From Chryseobacterium antibioticum (GTDB lineage: Bacteria; Bacteroidota; Bacteroidia; Flavobacteriales; Weeksellaceae): 64,000 nucleotides of DNA. Location: assembly GCF_012927325.1 (NCBI RefSeq), contig NZ_JABBGI010000015.1, positions 62,001 to 126,000 on the forward strand, written 5' to 3'. The translations under genes were made by a program, and so were the position numbers. The notes under the pieces are model-generated. The model worked only from the letters and a program-made list of their open reading frames with translations, searched no databases and was not told the origin of the DNA. Below are positions 24,906 through 32,946 of the stretch, one piece after another. Each line of letters starts with the position of its first letter. Position 1 is the first letter of the stretch.

Positions 24906-25856
24906 TTAATATCTATATCCTCTATGATTAATAAAGTTATCAAAGTTATACCCTAAGCTCAGCATAAAGCTGTTTCCACCATAAGTCTGGATATCAGACA
25001 TTCCGATGTTATAAGTTGCTCCGATCATTAATTTATTAATTCTAACTTTAACAACTGGTGCCACCTGTAGCTGCTGGCTGTCAAATCTATTCTGTACCGT
25101 TCTGTAACTTACTCCGGCAGAGAATGAATTGATGTCATTAAAGAAAGTAGCCATTAAGTTATAGTCGATCATTCTTGTTGAATTGGTATTCAGGTTGATC
25201 AACGCTGATGGCGTTACAAAGATATTGTCAGCAAAATGCCAGTTATATCCTAAGTTTAAGAAGAATTTAATTGGTGAAGGCTCAATTCCGTTCACGATTG
25301 CCTTGTCGTTACTTAACGCAATATCGTTCACAGAGATCCCTGCAAAGATATTTCTGTAAGTAGCTGCTGCACCAAAGTTGGCATAAGCCATAAAAATATT
25401 CCCTTCTTTTCCGATCAATAATGGATCGTAACCATCTTCAACATTCACTGAAGTATAGTCAAAGTTCATATTATAAAATGAAACACTAGTACCAAAAGAG
25501 AATTGGTCTTTTCTTTCTCCTTCACTGCTTAGTGGAATAAAGTATGAAGCTCCCGCTGTAATACCGCCTGCAGAAATAGGTCCATTACTGTCTCTAAAAA
25601 TAGAGAGCCCTGCTCCTACTCTGTCGAAGATGTTCCCGTTAATTCCTATAGACTGCGTATTTGGAGAATCGCTAAACTTGTCAAATTGTTTGTGGTAATT
25701 AGCATTAAGCTGTACGTAATCTGTCTTACCGTACTGAGCTGGGTTGAACAGGAATTCACCATCCAAAAGATATTGCTGATAGTATGGTAGTGATTCTTGT
25801 GCTTTGTATGCATTTGACAAAAGAGCTAAACATACGATAGCATATAGTTTTCTCAT
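24906..25856 (-). CDS. PorP/SprF family type IX secretion outer-membrane protein
   Basis: 316 residues. Signal peptide followed by 'ESLPYYQQYLLDGEFLFNPA', the hallmark opening of PorP/SprF proteins, then paired beta strands ending in an aromatic-rich C-terminus ('LSLGYNFD'), consistent with an outer-membrane barrel. Family members anchor gliding adhesins or take part in the T9SS/PorKLMN machinery. No large adhesin gene is adjacent, unlike the usual sprB-sprF pair, so the partner is unclear. The ATG at 25856 replaces an upstream TTG to give a normal signal peptide. Confidence 0.88.
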   Translation of the reverse strand: MRKLYAIVCLALLSNAYKAQESLPYYQQYLLDGEFLFNPAQYGKTDYVQLNANYHKQFDKFSDSPNTQSIGINGNIFDRVGAGLSIFRDSNGPISAGGITAGASYFIPLSSEGERKDQFSFGTSVSFYNMNFDYTSVNVEDGYDPLLIGKEGNIFMAYANFGAAATYRNIFAGISVNDIALSNDKAIVNGIEPSPIKFFLNLGYNWHFADNIFVTPSALINLNTNSTRMIDYNLMATFFNDINSFSAGVSYRTVQNRFDSQQLQVAPVVKVRINKLMIGATYNIGMSDIQTYGGNSFMLSLGYNFDNFINHRGYRY

Positions 25857-25907
25857 AACAAATCTTGATTTCAATTCAACAAATATAAAAAAATTCTCAA
25901 TATATTT

Positions 25908-26981
25908 TTAGTTTTCTAAATAATTTCTCCATTTTTTTACGGCATCCGCCATATCTTTCGGCATTGGGCTCTCAAAATACAATTCCTTTTTTGTGGTTGG
26001 ATGTATAAAGCCTAAAGTATGGGCATGGAGTGCATGTCTCGGCAGAATTTCAAAAACATTTTTTATAAACTGCTTATACTTAGGTAGATTCACTCCTCTG
26101 AGAGGCGTATGCCCTTCATATCTTTCGTCATTAAACAAAGTATGGCCGATATGTTTGAAATGCGCCCTGATTTGATGCGTTCTTCCTGTTTCAAGTTTAC
26201 ATTCCACCCACGTCATATATCTGAAGCGTTCCAATACCTTGTAATGCGTAACGGCGTGCTTCCCGTGGCTTCCATCTTCATAAACGGACATCTGCATTCT
26301 ATTCTTGGGATGTCTTCCTATATGCCCTGTAATTGTGCCTTCCTCTTCCTGAGGATTTCCCCAGACAAAAGCCCAATACAATCTTTTTGTCGTTCTGTTG
26401 AAAAACTGTTTTGCTAAAAAGCTCAGTGCATATTCATTTTTCGCCACCACCAAAAGTCCGGAAGTATCTTTATCAATTCTATGAACAAGACCTACTCTGT
26501 CCAGATCAGATTTTTGTCCATTCTTTTCAAAGTGGAAAGCCAATGCATTCACCAGGGTTTTATCCCAGTTTCCATGACCGGGATGTACAACCATTCCGGG
26601 TTCTTTATCCACCACGACCAAATCATCGTCTTCGTAGATGATATTAACAGGAATATCCTGAGGAATAATCACATTTTCTCTCGGCGGATGGGTAAGAAGC
26701 ACTGAAACCTGGTCCCCGGGCTTGACACGGTAGTTCTGCTTCACCGGAGCGCCGTTTACGATCACGTTTCCAGCTCTGCAGGTCTGCGAAATTTTATTCC
26801 GTGAAGAGTTTTGTCTGTATATTAATAAGAATTTATCGATTCTCAACGGCTCCTGTTTTTTATCAACTTTGATATTAAGATGCTCGTACAATCCTTTATT
26901 TTCCTCATCAATATCGATATTTTCCATACTGTCGGAATCTAATAATTCTTCATCTAAAAAATCCTCGTTATCTTCTGCCAT
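25908..26981 (-). CDS. RluA-family 23S rRNA pseudouridine synthase (RluD-like)
   Basis: 357 residues. Acidic N-terminal leader (~1-45), S4 RNA-binding domain (~50-105, 'RIDKFLLIYRQNSSRNKI'), then the RluA catalytic domain with 'VGLVHRIDKDTSGLLVVAKN' containing the catalytic Asp, and 'ETGRTHQIRAH'. Makes pseudouridines in 23S rRNA; the exact site (RluD-type 1911/1915/1917) is inferred. It follows the PASTA gene on the minus strand; the unusually acidic 45-residue extension is common in flavobacteria. Confidence 0.92.
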   Translation of the reverse strand: MAEDNEDFLDEELLDSDSMENIDIDEENKGLYEHLNIKVDKKQEPLRIDKFLLIYRQNSSRNKISQTCRAGNVIVNGAPVKQNYRVKPGDQVSVLLTHPPRENVIIPQDIPVNIIYEDDDLVVVDKEPGMVVHPGHGNWDKTLVNALAFHFEKNGQKSDLDRVGLVHRIDKDTSGLLVVAKNEYALSFLAKQFFNRTTKRLYWAFVWGNPQEEEGTITGHIGRHPKNRMQMSVYEDGSHGKHAVTHYKVLERFRYMTWVECKLETGRTHQIRAHFKHIGHTLFNDERYEGHTPLRGVNLPKYKQFIKNVFEILPRHALHAHTLGFIHPTTKKELYFESPMPKDMADAVKKWRNYLEN

Positions 26982-27054
26982 TATTTTATTTTTTTTACGC
27001 AAAAGGCCCCAACATTTTGCAGTTGAAGCCTATATTTTATATAATAAACCGTTA

Positions 27055-28152
27055 TTATTCTACTACTACTTTTTTAGCTTTTGGCTTTTGAGCTGGCGGT
27101 TGTGCTGTATTTCCAGACGTCGCCGGCTTATTTCCTGAACCCTGACTAGCTGTTGCAGTGGTTTTAGGCTTTTCCGCCCCGGTTCCGGCTGGCTTAGCTC
27201 CAGTGGTTGCACTGGTTTTGGCAGGTTCAGGTTTAGCAGGTTCAGGTTTTGGAATTTCTTTTTTAGGTATAGGTGCTGCTACGGGTGGGTCATAATTGGG
27301 TTCCGCATGGTTGGGAACTTCATCATAATGTACCGGAGGCAGTGATGTGTCTACCTTCATACGATAGATAGAGTTCAGCTGTTCTACTTTAGCTCTGAGC
27401 TCAGCAGGAGTTCTCTTACTCGCCCAAAGGTCGATCTGCATTCCCTGGTCTCTTACATCTCCGGCAGCAGGATCCTGATAATAGACAATATCAGACTCAT
27501 CTTTACTTCCGTCCTCATGCTCTACCAATCCAACCTCAAACATACTTTTTGAGATCACAGCTTTGGCTTCTTTTACGGTAAGCCCTACCACACTAGGAAT
27601 TGAAATATTCCTCATAGGTCCTGACCCCAAAACAACATCAATCACAGAGAATCTCGGAAGACGTGATCCCGGATTAACAACATTACCTTTATATAACACT
27701 CTTAAAAGAGCATCTTTCTGAATACTTGGTTCATAGATGGTATCCCCAATCTTAAGACCAACCTGATCCAGTCTCTGGAAAGCCAGTCCTGAATATCTAT
27801 TGATCACATCAGGAATCGTAATAGGCGCCCAGGTTCTTGGATTAACAACAATTCTCACCAGCGATCCCGGTTTTACACGCGAACTGGATATAGGATGCAT
27901 CTTTAAAACCTGAAAAGGCTTATATACAGGATTATATTCAGCACTGTCTACTTCATACTCCAGTCCAGTATCCTCCAATATTTTTACGGCATCATAAACA
28001 GATTTATTGATGACATTGGGTACAGGAATTTCCTGACCGTGATTGGTATGATATTCCAACCAGCGGAAAGTAAGCCACACCAATCCCACAAAAACACCGA
28101 TGGCGACTACTAAATTCAGTAAAACTTTCCAATTGAAAAGTGATTTAAGCAT
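27055..28152 (-). CDS. PASTA-domain membrane protein
   Basis: 365 residues. One N-terminal helix (~9-31) then three PASTA repeats (~41-110, 111-180, 183-250; 'IPVPNVINKSVYDAVKILED', 'ITIPDVINRYSGLAFQRLDQ', 'ISIPSVVGLTVKEAKAVI'), and a ~90-residue Pro/Ala/Lys/Thr-rich tail. PASTA domains bind peptidoglycan or muropeptides. Unlike Firmicutes PknB there is no kinase domain, so this is a stand-alone wall sensor or scaffold. It is divergent from ddl, which makes the D-Ala-D-Ala unit of the wall. Confidence 0.9.
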   Translation of the reverse strand: MLKSLFNWKVLLNLVVAIGVFVGLVWLTFRWLEYHTNHGQEIPVPNVINKSVYDAVKILEDTGLEYEVDSAEYNPVYKPFQVLKMHPISSSRVKPGSLVRIVVNPRTWAPITIPDVINRYSGLAFQRLDQVGLKIGDTIYEPSIQKDALLRVLYKGNVVNPGSRLPRFSVIDVVLGSGPMRNISIPSVVGLTVKEAKAVISKSMFEVGLVEHEDGSKDESDIVYYQDPAAGDVRDQGMQIDLWASKRTPAELRAKVEQLNSIYRMKVDTSLPPVHYDEVPNHAEPNYDPPVAAPIPKKEIPKPEPAKPEPAKTSATTGAKPAGTGAEKPKTTATASQGSGNKPATSGNTAQPPAQKPKAKKVVVE

Positions 28153-28276
28153 ACTTAAAAATACTTTAATTATAACGGCAAATATAGCTAATAATTTTAA
28201 ATGTACTTTTATTTAACACAATTCATTTTCAATTTTAAAATTTCTGATTTTCCCTTATTGCATTACATAAAATGAT

Positions 28277-28284
28277 TAAATTTG
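28277..28284 (+). promoter_or_regulatory. -7 box for ddl
   Basis: TAAATTTG, a full match to the Bacteroidota -7 box. It lies inside the longest open frame, so the ATG at 28272 cannot be the start; the ATGs at 28302 and 28308 remain. Confidence 0.5.
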
Positions 28285-28307
28285 CCTTAATTGATACTAT
28301 AATGGTT

Positions 28308-29291
28308 ATGAGCAAAAAAAGTGTTGCCGTTGTCATGGGGGGCTATTCAGACGAATATGTGGTCTCCTTAAAAAGCGGTCAGTTGATCTACGATTCTCTG
28401 GACAGAAATCTATATGATGTATATAAAGTGGTCATCCTTAAAGATGAATGGTATTTTTTAGGGGATAACGATAAGAAATATGAAATCAACCGCGGAGATT
28501 TTTCAGTGACGTTAGATCATGATGAAAAACTGAAATTCGATGCCTGTTTCAACATTATCCACGGAACCCCGGGTGAAAATGGAATCCTCCAGGCCTATTG
28601 GGATGCCATCGGGCAGAAATATACCGGTTGCGGTTTTTATGAAAGCGCTTTGACCTTCAATAAAAAAGATACATTGGCGGTATTGGCAAAATATGGAATT
28701 CCTTCTGCTAAAAGCATTTATTTAAGAAAAGGAGAAGAGATCAATACAGACGAAATCGTAGAAAGTCTTGGGCTTCCGGTTTTTGTTAAGCCCAATCAGT
28801 CAGGATCATCTCTTGGAATTTCGAAAGTAAAAGAGAAGTCAGAATTAATCGCTGCTACAGAAATAGCATTCAAAGAAGATGATGAAATTCTGATCGAAAG
28901 TTTTCTGGACGGAATGGAAGTTTCCGTGGGGGTCATAGATTTCAAAGGGGAAACCATCGTTTTAGGAATCACTGAAATTGTACCTACAAATGAATTCTTC
29001 GATTATGAAGCTAAATATGAAGGGGCTTCAGAAGAAATTACACCGGCAAGAATTGACCATGCCACCAGAATCAGAGTGGAAGAAATTTCAAAAAAAGCTT
29101 ACAATTCTCTGGGAATGAGCGGATTTTCAAGAAGCGAATTCATCCTGATGGACGGAATTCCCTACATGCTTGAAATGAATACCAATCCAGGATTCTCCCC
29201 GGCCAGCATTCTGCCACAACAAGCAAGACATTATGGAATCTCTGTCACAGACTTATGTGGAAATGAGGTAGAAAAAGCATTGAATAAATAA
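28308..29291 (+). CDS. ddl: D-alanine--D-alanine ligase
   Basis: 327 residues. ATP-grasp enzyme making D-Ala-D-Ala for peptidoglycan. Seen: N-terminal 'VAVVMGGYSDEYVVSLKSG', 'FNIIHGTPGENGILQAYWD' (D-Ala and nucleotide contacts), 'VFVKPNQSGSSLGISKVK' (ATP-binding Lys), and 'YMLEMNTNPGFSPASILP' (Mg-binding Asn and Glu). The start at 28308 is set by the promoter at 28277-28284. It heads a pair with coaD downstream. Confidence 0.95.
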   Translation: MSKKSVAVVMGGYSDEYVVSLKSGQLIYDSLDRNLYDVYKVVILKDEWYFLGDNDKKYEINRGDFSVTLDHDEKLKFDACFNIIHGTPGENGILQAYWDAIGQKYTGCGFYESALTFNKKDTLAVLAKYGIPSAKSIYLRKGEEINTDEIVESLGLPVFVKPNQSGSSLGISKVKEKSELIAATEIAFKEDDEILIESFLDGMEVSVGVIDFKGETIVLGITEIVPTNEFFDYEAKYEGASEEITPARIDHATRIRVEEISKKAYNSLGMSGFSRSEFILMDGIPYMLEMNTNPGFSPASILPQQARHYGISVTDLCGNEVEKALNK

Positions 29292-29430
29292 TAGTTAGAA
29301 ATTAGAGGTTAGATGTTAGAGGATGGAAGTTTGAAGACAGGAGATAGAGGTAACAACCCGAAACCCGTATCCCGAAAATCATCACTTAACCCGTAACTCA
29401 TACCCCATAACTCATCATAACACGTAAAAC
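29292..29430. repeat. Low-complexity purine-rich to C-rich spacer
   Basis: The first half is built of TTAGAGG/GTTAGA-like words and nearly lacks C; the second half is built of AACCCGTAACTCATA-like words and nearly lacks G. It contains cttaacccgtaactc (29385-29399), the complement of a word also at 31299-31330. No gene is visible. Confidence 0.45.
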
Positions 29431-29904
29431 ATGAAAATTGCTGTTTTCCCCGGATCCTTTGATCCTATTACTCTGGGACATTATGATATTATTGAAAGAG
29501 CGGCTCCGCTTTTTGACAAACTGATTATTGCAATCGGACAGAATTCCCAAAAAAGGTATATGTTTCCTCTGGAAAAAAGAATGGAATTTATCCAAAATTC
29601 CGTATCCGAATTTCCCAATGTGGAAGTTGACTTTTTCGAAGGATTAACGGTAGATTATTGTTTCGAAAAGAATGCTCAATATATTCTGAGAGGCTTAAGA
29701 AACCCTGCCGATTTTGAATTTGAGAAAGCCATCGCTCACACCAACCGAACTTTGGCCCACAAAAAACTGGAAACCGTATTCTTATTGACCTCATCAGGAA
29801 AATCTTTCATCAGCAGCAGCATTGTAAGGGAGATCATCAACCACGATGGAGAATATGAACTGCTGGTTCCGGACTCCGTCAGGGTAGAGAAAAAAGCAAA
29901 ATAA
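29431..29904 (+). CDS. coaD: Phosphopantetheine adenylyltransferase
   Basis: 157 residues, exact family size. Transfers AMP to 4'-phosphopantetheine in coenzyme A synthesis. Seen: 'AVFPGSFDPITLGHYDIIER' with the T/HxGH nucleotidyl-transferase motif, and 'SSSIVREI' (SSTxxR-type motif). Same strand as ddl but separated by a low-complexity spacer, so it may have its own promoter. Confidence 0.97.
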   Translation: MKIAVFPGSFDPITLGHYDIIERAAPLFDKLIIAIGQNSQKRYMFPLEKRMEFIQNSVSEFPNVEVDFFEGLTVDYCFEKNAQYILRGLRNPADFEFEKAIAHTNRTLAHKKLETVFLLTSSGKSFISSSIVREIINHDGEYELLVPDSVRVEKKAK

Positions 29905-29914
29905 ATGATCAACT

Positions 29915-29982
29915 ATAAATGATAATTGATTAAATGGCCGACAATTTGCAGATGCAGAAATCATTCATCGATTATCATTTAT
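29915..29982. repeat. Imperfect palindrome after coaD
   Basis: ataaatgataattgattaa (29915-29933) pairs with ttcatcgattatcatttat (29964-29982) over 17 of 19 bases with a 30-base loop. No T run; spacer between coaD and the TRIC gene. Confidence 0.55.
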
Positions 29983-29994
29983 TATTCATAATAT

Positions 29995-30627
29995 ATGCAC
30001 GAACAGTTCAATTTTGCCATAGAAGTACTCGGAACCATTTCCTTTGCGATGTCTGGGAGTTTTGCAGCTATGCAGAAACGCCTTGATCCGTTTGGGGTTC
30101 TGATTATTGCGTTCGTTACTTCTGTAGGTGGAGGAACTGTGAGAGATTTATTGCTTGACATTCCGGTATTCTGGATGCACGACCTTTTAACGTGTGCACT
30201 CATCCTGGGAACAAGCATTTTTTCAATGATCTTCAAGTCTATTGAAAAGAACTTTAAAGTTACGCTGTTTATTTTCGACAGCTTCGGATTGGGATTATTT
30301 ACGATTATCGGGGTTCAGAAAGGGCTTAATGCCGAAATTCATCCGCTGATATGTATCGCACTGGGAACCATTACCGGCTGTTTCGGAGGAATTATACGGG
30401 ATATCCTCCTGAACAGGATTCCGCTGATCTTCAGGAAAGAAATCTATGCTACAGCATGTATCGTTGGGGGATCTGCCTTTCTTCTGATGACGAAATTCAT
30501 CCCACTTTCCTATACCTTTATACAGATCTTCACTATTATATTGATTGTCGCGATCCGAACGCTTGCCGTGAAATACCAATGGCAGATGCCCAAGTTTTAT
30601 GGGTATGATCAGAATTCTGAGATGTGA
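29995..30627 (+). CDS. TRIC-type (UPF0126/YadS) cation channel family protein
   Basis: 210 residues, about seven hydrophobic helices in two pseudo-repeats. Each repeat has the family Gly motif: 'TSVGGGTVRDLLL' and 'GCFGGIIRDILLN'. Prokaryotic TRIC proteins form trimeric K+/cation channels; some bacterial members are called glycine transporters, so the permeant species is uncertain. A bidirectional terminator follows. Confidence 0.9.
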   Translation: MHEQFNFAIEVLGTISFAMSGSFAAMQKRLDPFGVLIIAFVTSVGGGTVRDLLLDIPVFWMHDLLTCALILGTSIFSMIFKSIEKNFKVTLFIFDSFGLGLFTIIGVQKGLNAEIHPLICIALGTITGCFGGIIRDILLNRIPLIFRKEIYATACIVGGSAFLLMTKFIPLSYTFIQIFTIILIVAIRTLAVKYQWQMPKFYGYDQNSEM

Positions 30628-30650
30628 CAACCTATGATTCAGTAAAATTA

Positions 30651-30684
30651 AAAAAGCACCTCCATTTGAGGTGCTTTCGTTTTC
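30651..30684. terminator. Bidirectional terminator
   Basis: aaaaagcacctc / gaggtgcttt with a 5-base loop, between the converging TRIC-like and DUF2892-like genes; flanked by A and T runs. Confidence 0.85.
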
Positions 30685-30695
30685 GTCTATTTTTC

Positions 30696-31265
30696 TTAGA
30701 AGGATTTTCCTCTCTGTCTCATATTCGGGTTGTGCATGTGTTTCTGCATAGAAGGCATTTTCAGCTGATCTTTCATCATTTTGATTTGATCCGCCATCAT
30801 TCCTGCGCTGTCTAATCTTTTAGCCTCTTCCAGAAGCTTTTGTCCTTCCTGTCTTCTTCCTTTGGAAATAGCGACTGCTGCAAGATTCAATGTGGCCATA
30901 GCTCGGTCATGTTTCATATTCAATCCATACTCCAAAGCTTTTTTCATAAGAGGTTCTACTTTGGCAGGGTGTTCCTGAGCCTGGGTAAGGCCCATTAAAT
31001 AGTGGAAGTATCCATACTGAGATTTATGAAGCTGTGCCTGGTAATTGGTAATTCCATTTAACCATTTTGCGGCCTTTTCCATATTCTGTTTCCTCAGCTG
31101 CCAGAAGGCAAGAAGGATATATTCATTTTTGATGAAAAGTAAAATAGGCAGTGCTGCAAGAAGGAATACTACAATTCCCCAGCCTAGATTTCTTGTGAAA
31201 ATCATCATATAAAGTCCTAGAAGTATAAGAACTGCTGCAATTACAATTTTTATGTACTTATTCAT
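30696..31265 (-). CDS. Hypothetical membrane protein with TPR-like cytoplasmic region
   Basis: 189 residues. Two N-terminal helices (~6-23 and 28-46), then helix pairs with TPR-like spacing ('FHYLMGLTQAQEHPAKVEPL', 'RAMATLNLAAVAISKGRRQE'), and a Met/Gln/basic C-terminal tail. It is usually annotated as DUF2892-related in this genus, which I cannot confirm. Probably an inner-membrane scaffold; function unknown. Confidence 0.65.
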   Translation of the reverse strand: MNKYIKIVIAAVLILLGLYMMIFTRNLGWGIVVFLLAALPILLFIKNEYILLAFWQLRKQNMEKAAKWLNGITNYQAQLHKSQYGYFHYLMGLTQAQEHPAKVEPLMKKALEYGLNMKHDRAMATLNLAAVAISKGRRQEGQKLLEEAKRLDSAGMMADQIKMMKDQLKMPSMQKHMHNPNMRQRGKSF

Positions 31266-31298
31266 TATTCAATTTTAAGAGTGCAAAGATAGAAAATT

Positions 31299-31330
31299 TA
31301 CGGGTTAGAAGCTAGAGGTTACGGGTTAGA
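31299..31330. repeat. Tandem 'TTACGGGTTAGA' intergenic repeat
   Basis: ttacgggttaga occurs at 31298-31309 and 31319-31330 (period 21). The complement of the word appears at 29385-29399. It lies between folA and the upstream minus-strand gene. Confidence 0.45.
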
Positions 31331-31340
31331 ATTTTCATAA

Positions 31341-31835
31341 CTACTCCGTCTTGATCCGTTCAAAAGTCTGAAAACAAAAATCGTACTGATTCTTTTCATC
31401 TTTTTCATGACAGGTCTCTTCAGTTTTTCTCCAAACTTTCGTATTGATCTGGGGAAAGAATGTATCGGCTTCAAGATCAGCCTTTACTAAAGTCACTTCT
31501 AATTTGTCTGCTATATCTATAGTCTGCTCATAAATATTTCCGCCACCGATGATGAAAACATTTTCATCAATTTTTTTAGCAAATTTTACAGCTTCTTTGA
31601 TGCTTCCCACGATCAGAATACCTTCTACAAACCAGTTTTTCTTTCTGGAAACAACAATATTCGTACGGTTAGGAAGTGCCTTTCCTATACTTTCATAGGT
31701 TTTTCTTCCCATAATAATAGGATGTCCGGAAGTAATATCTTTAAAGTGTTTCAGGTCTGTTGGAAGATGCCAAAGCAGTTTATTTTCAAAACCGATCTCG
31801 TTTTTCTCTCCCATTGCCACCACTATTGTTGTCAT
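31341..31835 (-). CDS. folA: Dihydrofolate reductase
   Basis: 164 residues, typical chromosomal DHFR. Reduces dihydrofolate with NADPH. Seen: 'TIVVAMGEKNEIGFENKLLW' (folate and nicotinamide loop), 'HLPTDLKHFKDIT' with the catalytic acid, 'IIMGRKTYESIGKALPNRTN' and 'VFIIGGGNIYEQ' (NADPH contacts). Divergent from the LemA operon; no thyA in the window. Confidence 0.96.
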   Translation of the reverse strand: MTTIVVAMGEKNEIGFENKLLWHLPTDLKHFKDITSGHPIIMGRKTYESIGKALPNRTNIVVSRKKNWFVEGILIVGSIKEAVKFAKKIDENVFIIGGGNIYEQTIDIADKLEVTLVKADLEADTFFPQINTKVWRKTEETCHEKDEKNQYDFCFQTFERIKTE

Positions 31836-31870
31836 TCTAATAATTTTTTACAAAATTAGCACATAATTTG

Positions 31871-31878
31871 TATATTTG
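31871..31878 (+). promoter_or_regulatory. -7 box for the LemA-TPM operon
   Basis: TATATTTG, 31 bases before the ATG at 31910; full match to TAnnTTTG. Confidence 0.5.
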
Positions 31879-31909
31879 ATTAGCACAAAAAATTAAAAAA
31901 AAATAAACT

Positions 31910-32515
31910 ATGAAAAATAAAGGCTGCCTAAGTGCAGGAACTATCGGTATTGCTCTACTTCTTATTGTAGGTGTAATATTCTTCTGGGGGAAAAACGGGT
32001 ATAATAATTTTGTTTCAAAAGAACAGAACGTGAATTCCAAATGGTCTAATATTGAAACAGTCTATCAGAAAAGGGCCAACCTTATTCCTAACCTCGAAAG
32101 AACAGTTAAGTCCTATTCAAAATTTGAACAGGAAACACTAACCAAAGTTGTGGAAGCACGCTCTAAAGCTACTTCTATTAACATTGACCCTACGAATATG
32201 ACAGAAGCAGACATGGCAAAATTTCAGGCTGCACAGGGAGAATTATCCGGAGCCTTAAGCAGATTGATGGCTGTGGTGGAATCTTATCCGAATTTAAAAG
32301 CGGACCAGCAGTACATCAACTTCCAGAGAGAGTTTACAGCAATCGAAAACAGCATCAGAACCGAAACGGTTTATTATAATGACGCTGCCAAAGATTACAA
32401 TACAACGATCAAAACATTCCCAAACAACATTCTGGCGAATTTTACAAACTTTAAAGAAAAACCTTTCTTCAAGGCTGAAGCCGGTGCAGAAAAAGCGCCT
32501 GAAGTATTTAAATAA
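31910..32515 (+). CDS. LemA family membrane protein
   Basis: 201 residues. One N-terminal helix (~10-27) then a long helical domain with the LemA signature: 'NNFVSKEQNVNSKWSNIETV', 'QRRANLIPNLE'-like 'KRANLIPNLERTVKSY', and the late 'YNDAAKDYNTTIKTFPNNIL'. LemA proteins are membrane-anchored, periplasm-facing helical bundles; role unclear, often envelope stress. First gene of a three-gene operon with two TPM-domain proteins, the standard arrangement. Confidence 0.94.
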   Translation: MKNKGCLSAGTIGIALLLIVGVIFFWGKNGYNNFVSKEQNVNSKWSNIETVYQKRANLIPNLERTVKSYSKFEQETLTKVVEARSKATSINIDPTNMTEADMAKFQAAQGELSGALSRLMAVVESYPNLKADQQYINFQREFTAIENSIRTETVYYNDAAKDYNTTIKTFPNNILANFTNFKEKPFFKAEAGAEKAPEVFK

Positions 32516-32946
32516 TGAACAACCGCTTTCTGACAAATCAGCAAATCACTTCCCTGGTGGAAGCGATACAGTCGGCAGAAGAACATTCTACAGGCGAGAT
32601 CAGGATACACATTGACTCGAACACCGAAACCCAAAATGCGGAAACTGCATTTGGAGTTTTCAAAGAACTCTGTATGAATAAAACTGCCGACAGAAATGCT
32701 GTGCTTTTTCATGTGAATTTCGAACAGAAATACCTTACCATCATTGGGGATATCGGAATTCATGACAAAGTACACCAGTCGTATTGGGATCACCTCCACG
32801 ACTACATCACTGCTGAATTTGCCAAAGGAAATTATTATAAAGCTTTAAAAAGCGGCATCCTGGAAACAGGTCTTGAATTAAAAAAATATTTTCCTGTTCA
32901 GGGAAAAAATCCCAATCAGCTATCTAATGAAATTACGTTCTCTTAA
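32515..32946 (+). CDS. TPM-domain protein without signal peptide
   Basis: 143 residues. TPM (TLP18.3/Psb32/MOLO-1) domain: 'LVEAIQSAEEHSTGEIRIHI', 'NAVLFHVNFEQKYLTIIGD'. It lacks a signal peptide and Gly-rich tail, so probably works on the cytoplasmic side. Its ATG overlaps the LemA stop by one base and its 3' end overlaps the next TPM gene by 20 bases, so all three are translationally coupled. Confidence 0.9.
   Translation: MNNRFLTNQQITSLVEAIQSAEEHSTGEIRIHIDSNTETQNAETAFGVFKELCMNKTADRNAVLFHVNFEQKYLTIIGDIGIHDKVHQSYWDHLHDYITAEFAKGNYYKALKSGILETGLELKKYFPVQGKNPNQLSNEITFS

Noticed and set aside
30295..30630. 111-codon frame opposite the TRIC-like channel gene
   Set aside because: Antisense shadow; composition follows the codon pattern of the channel gene.
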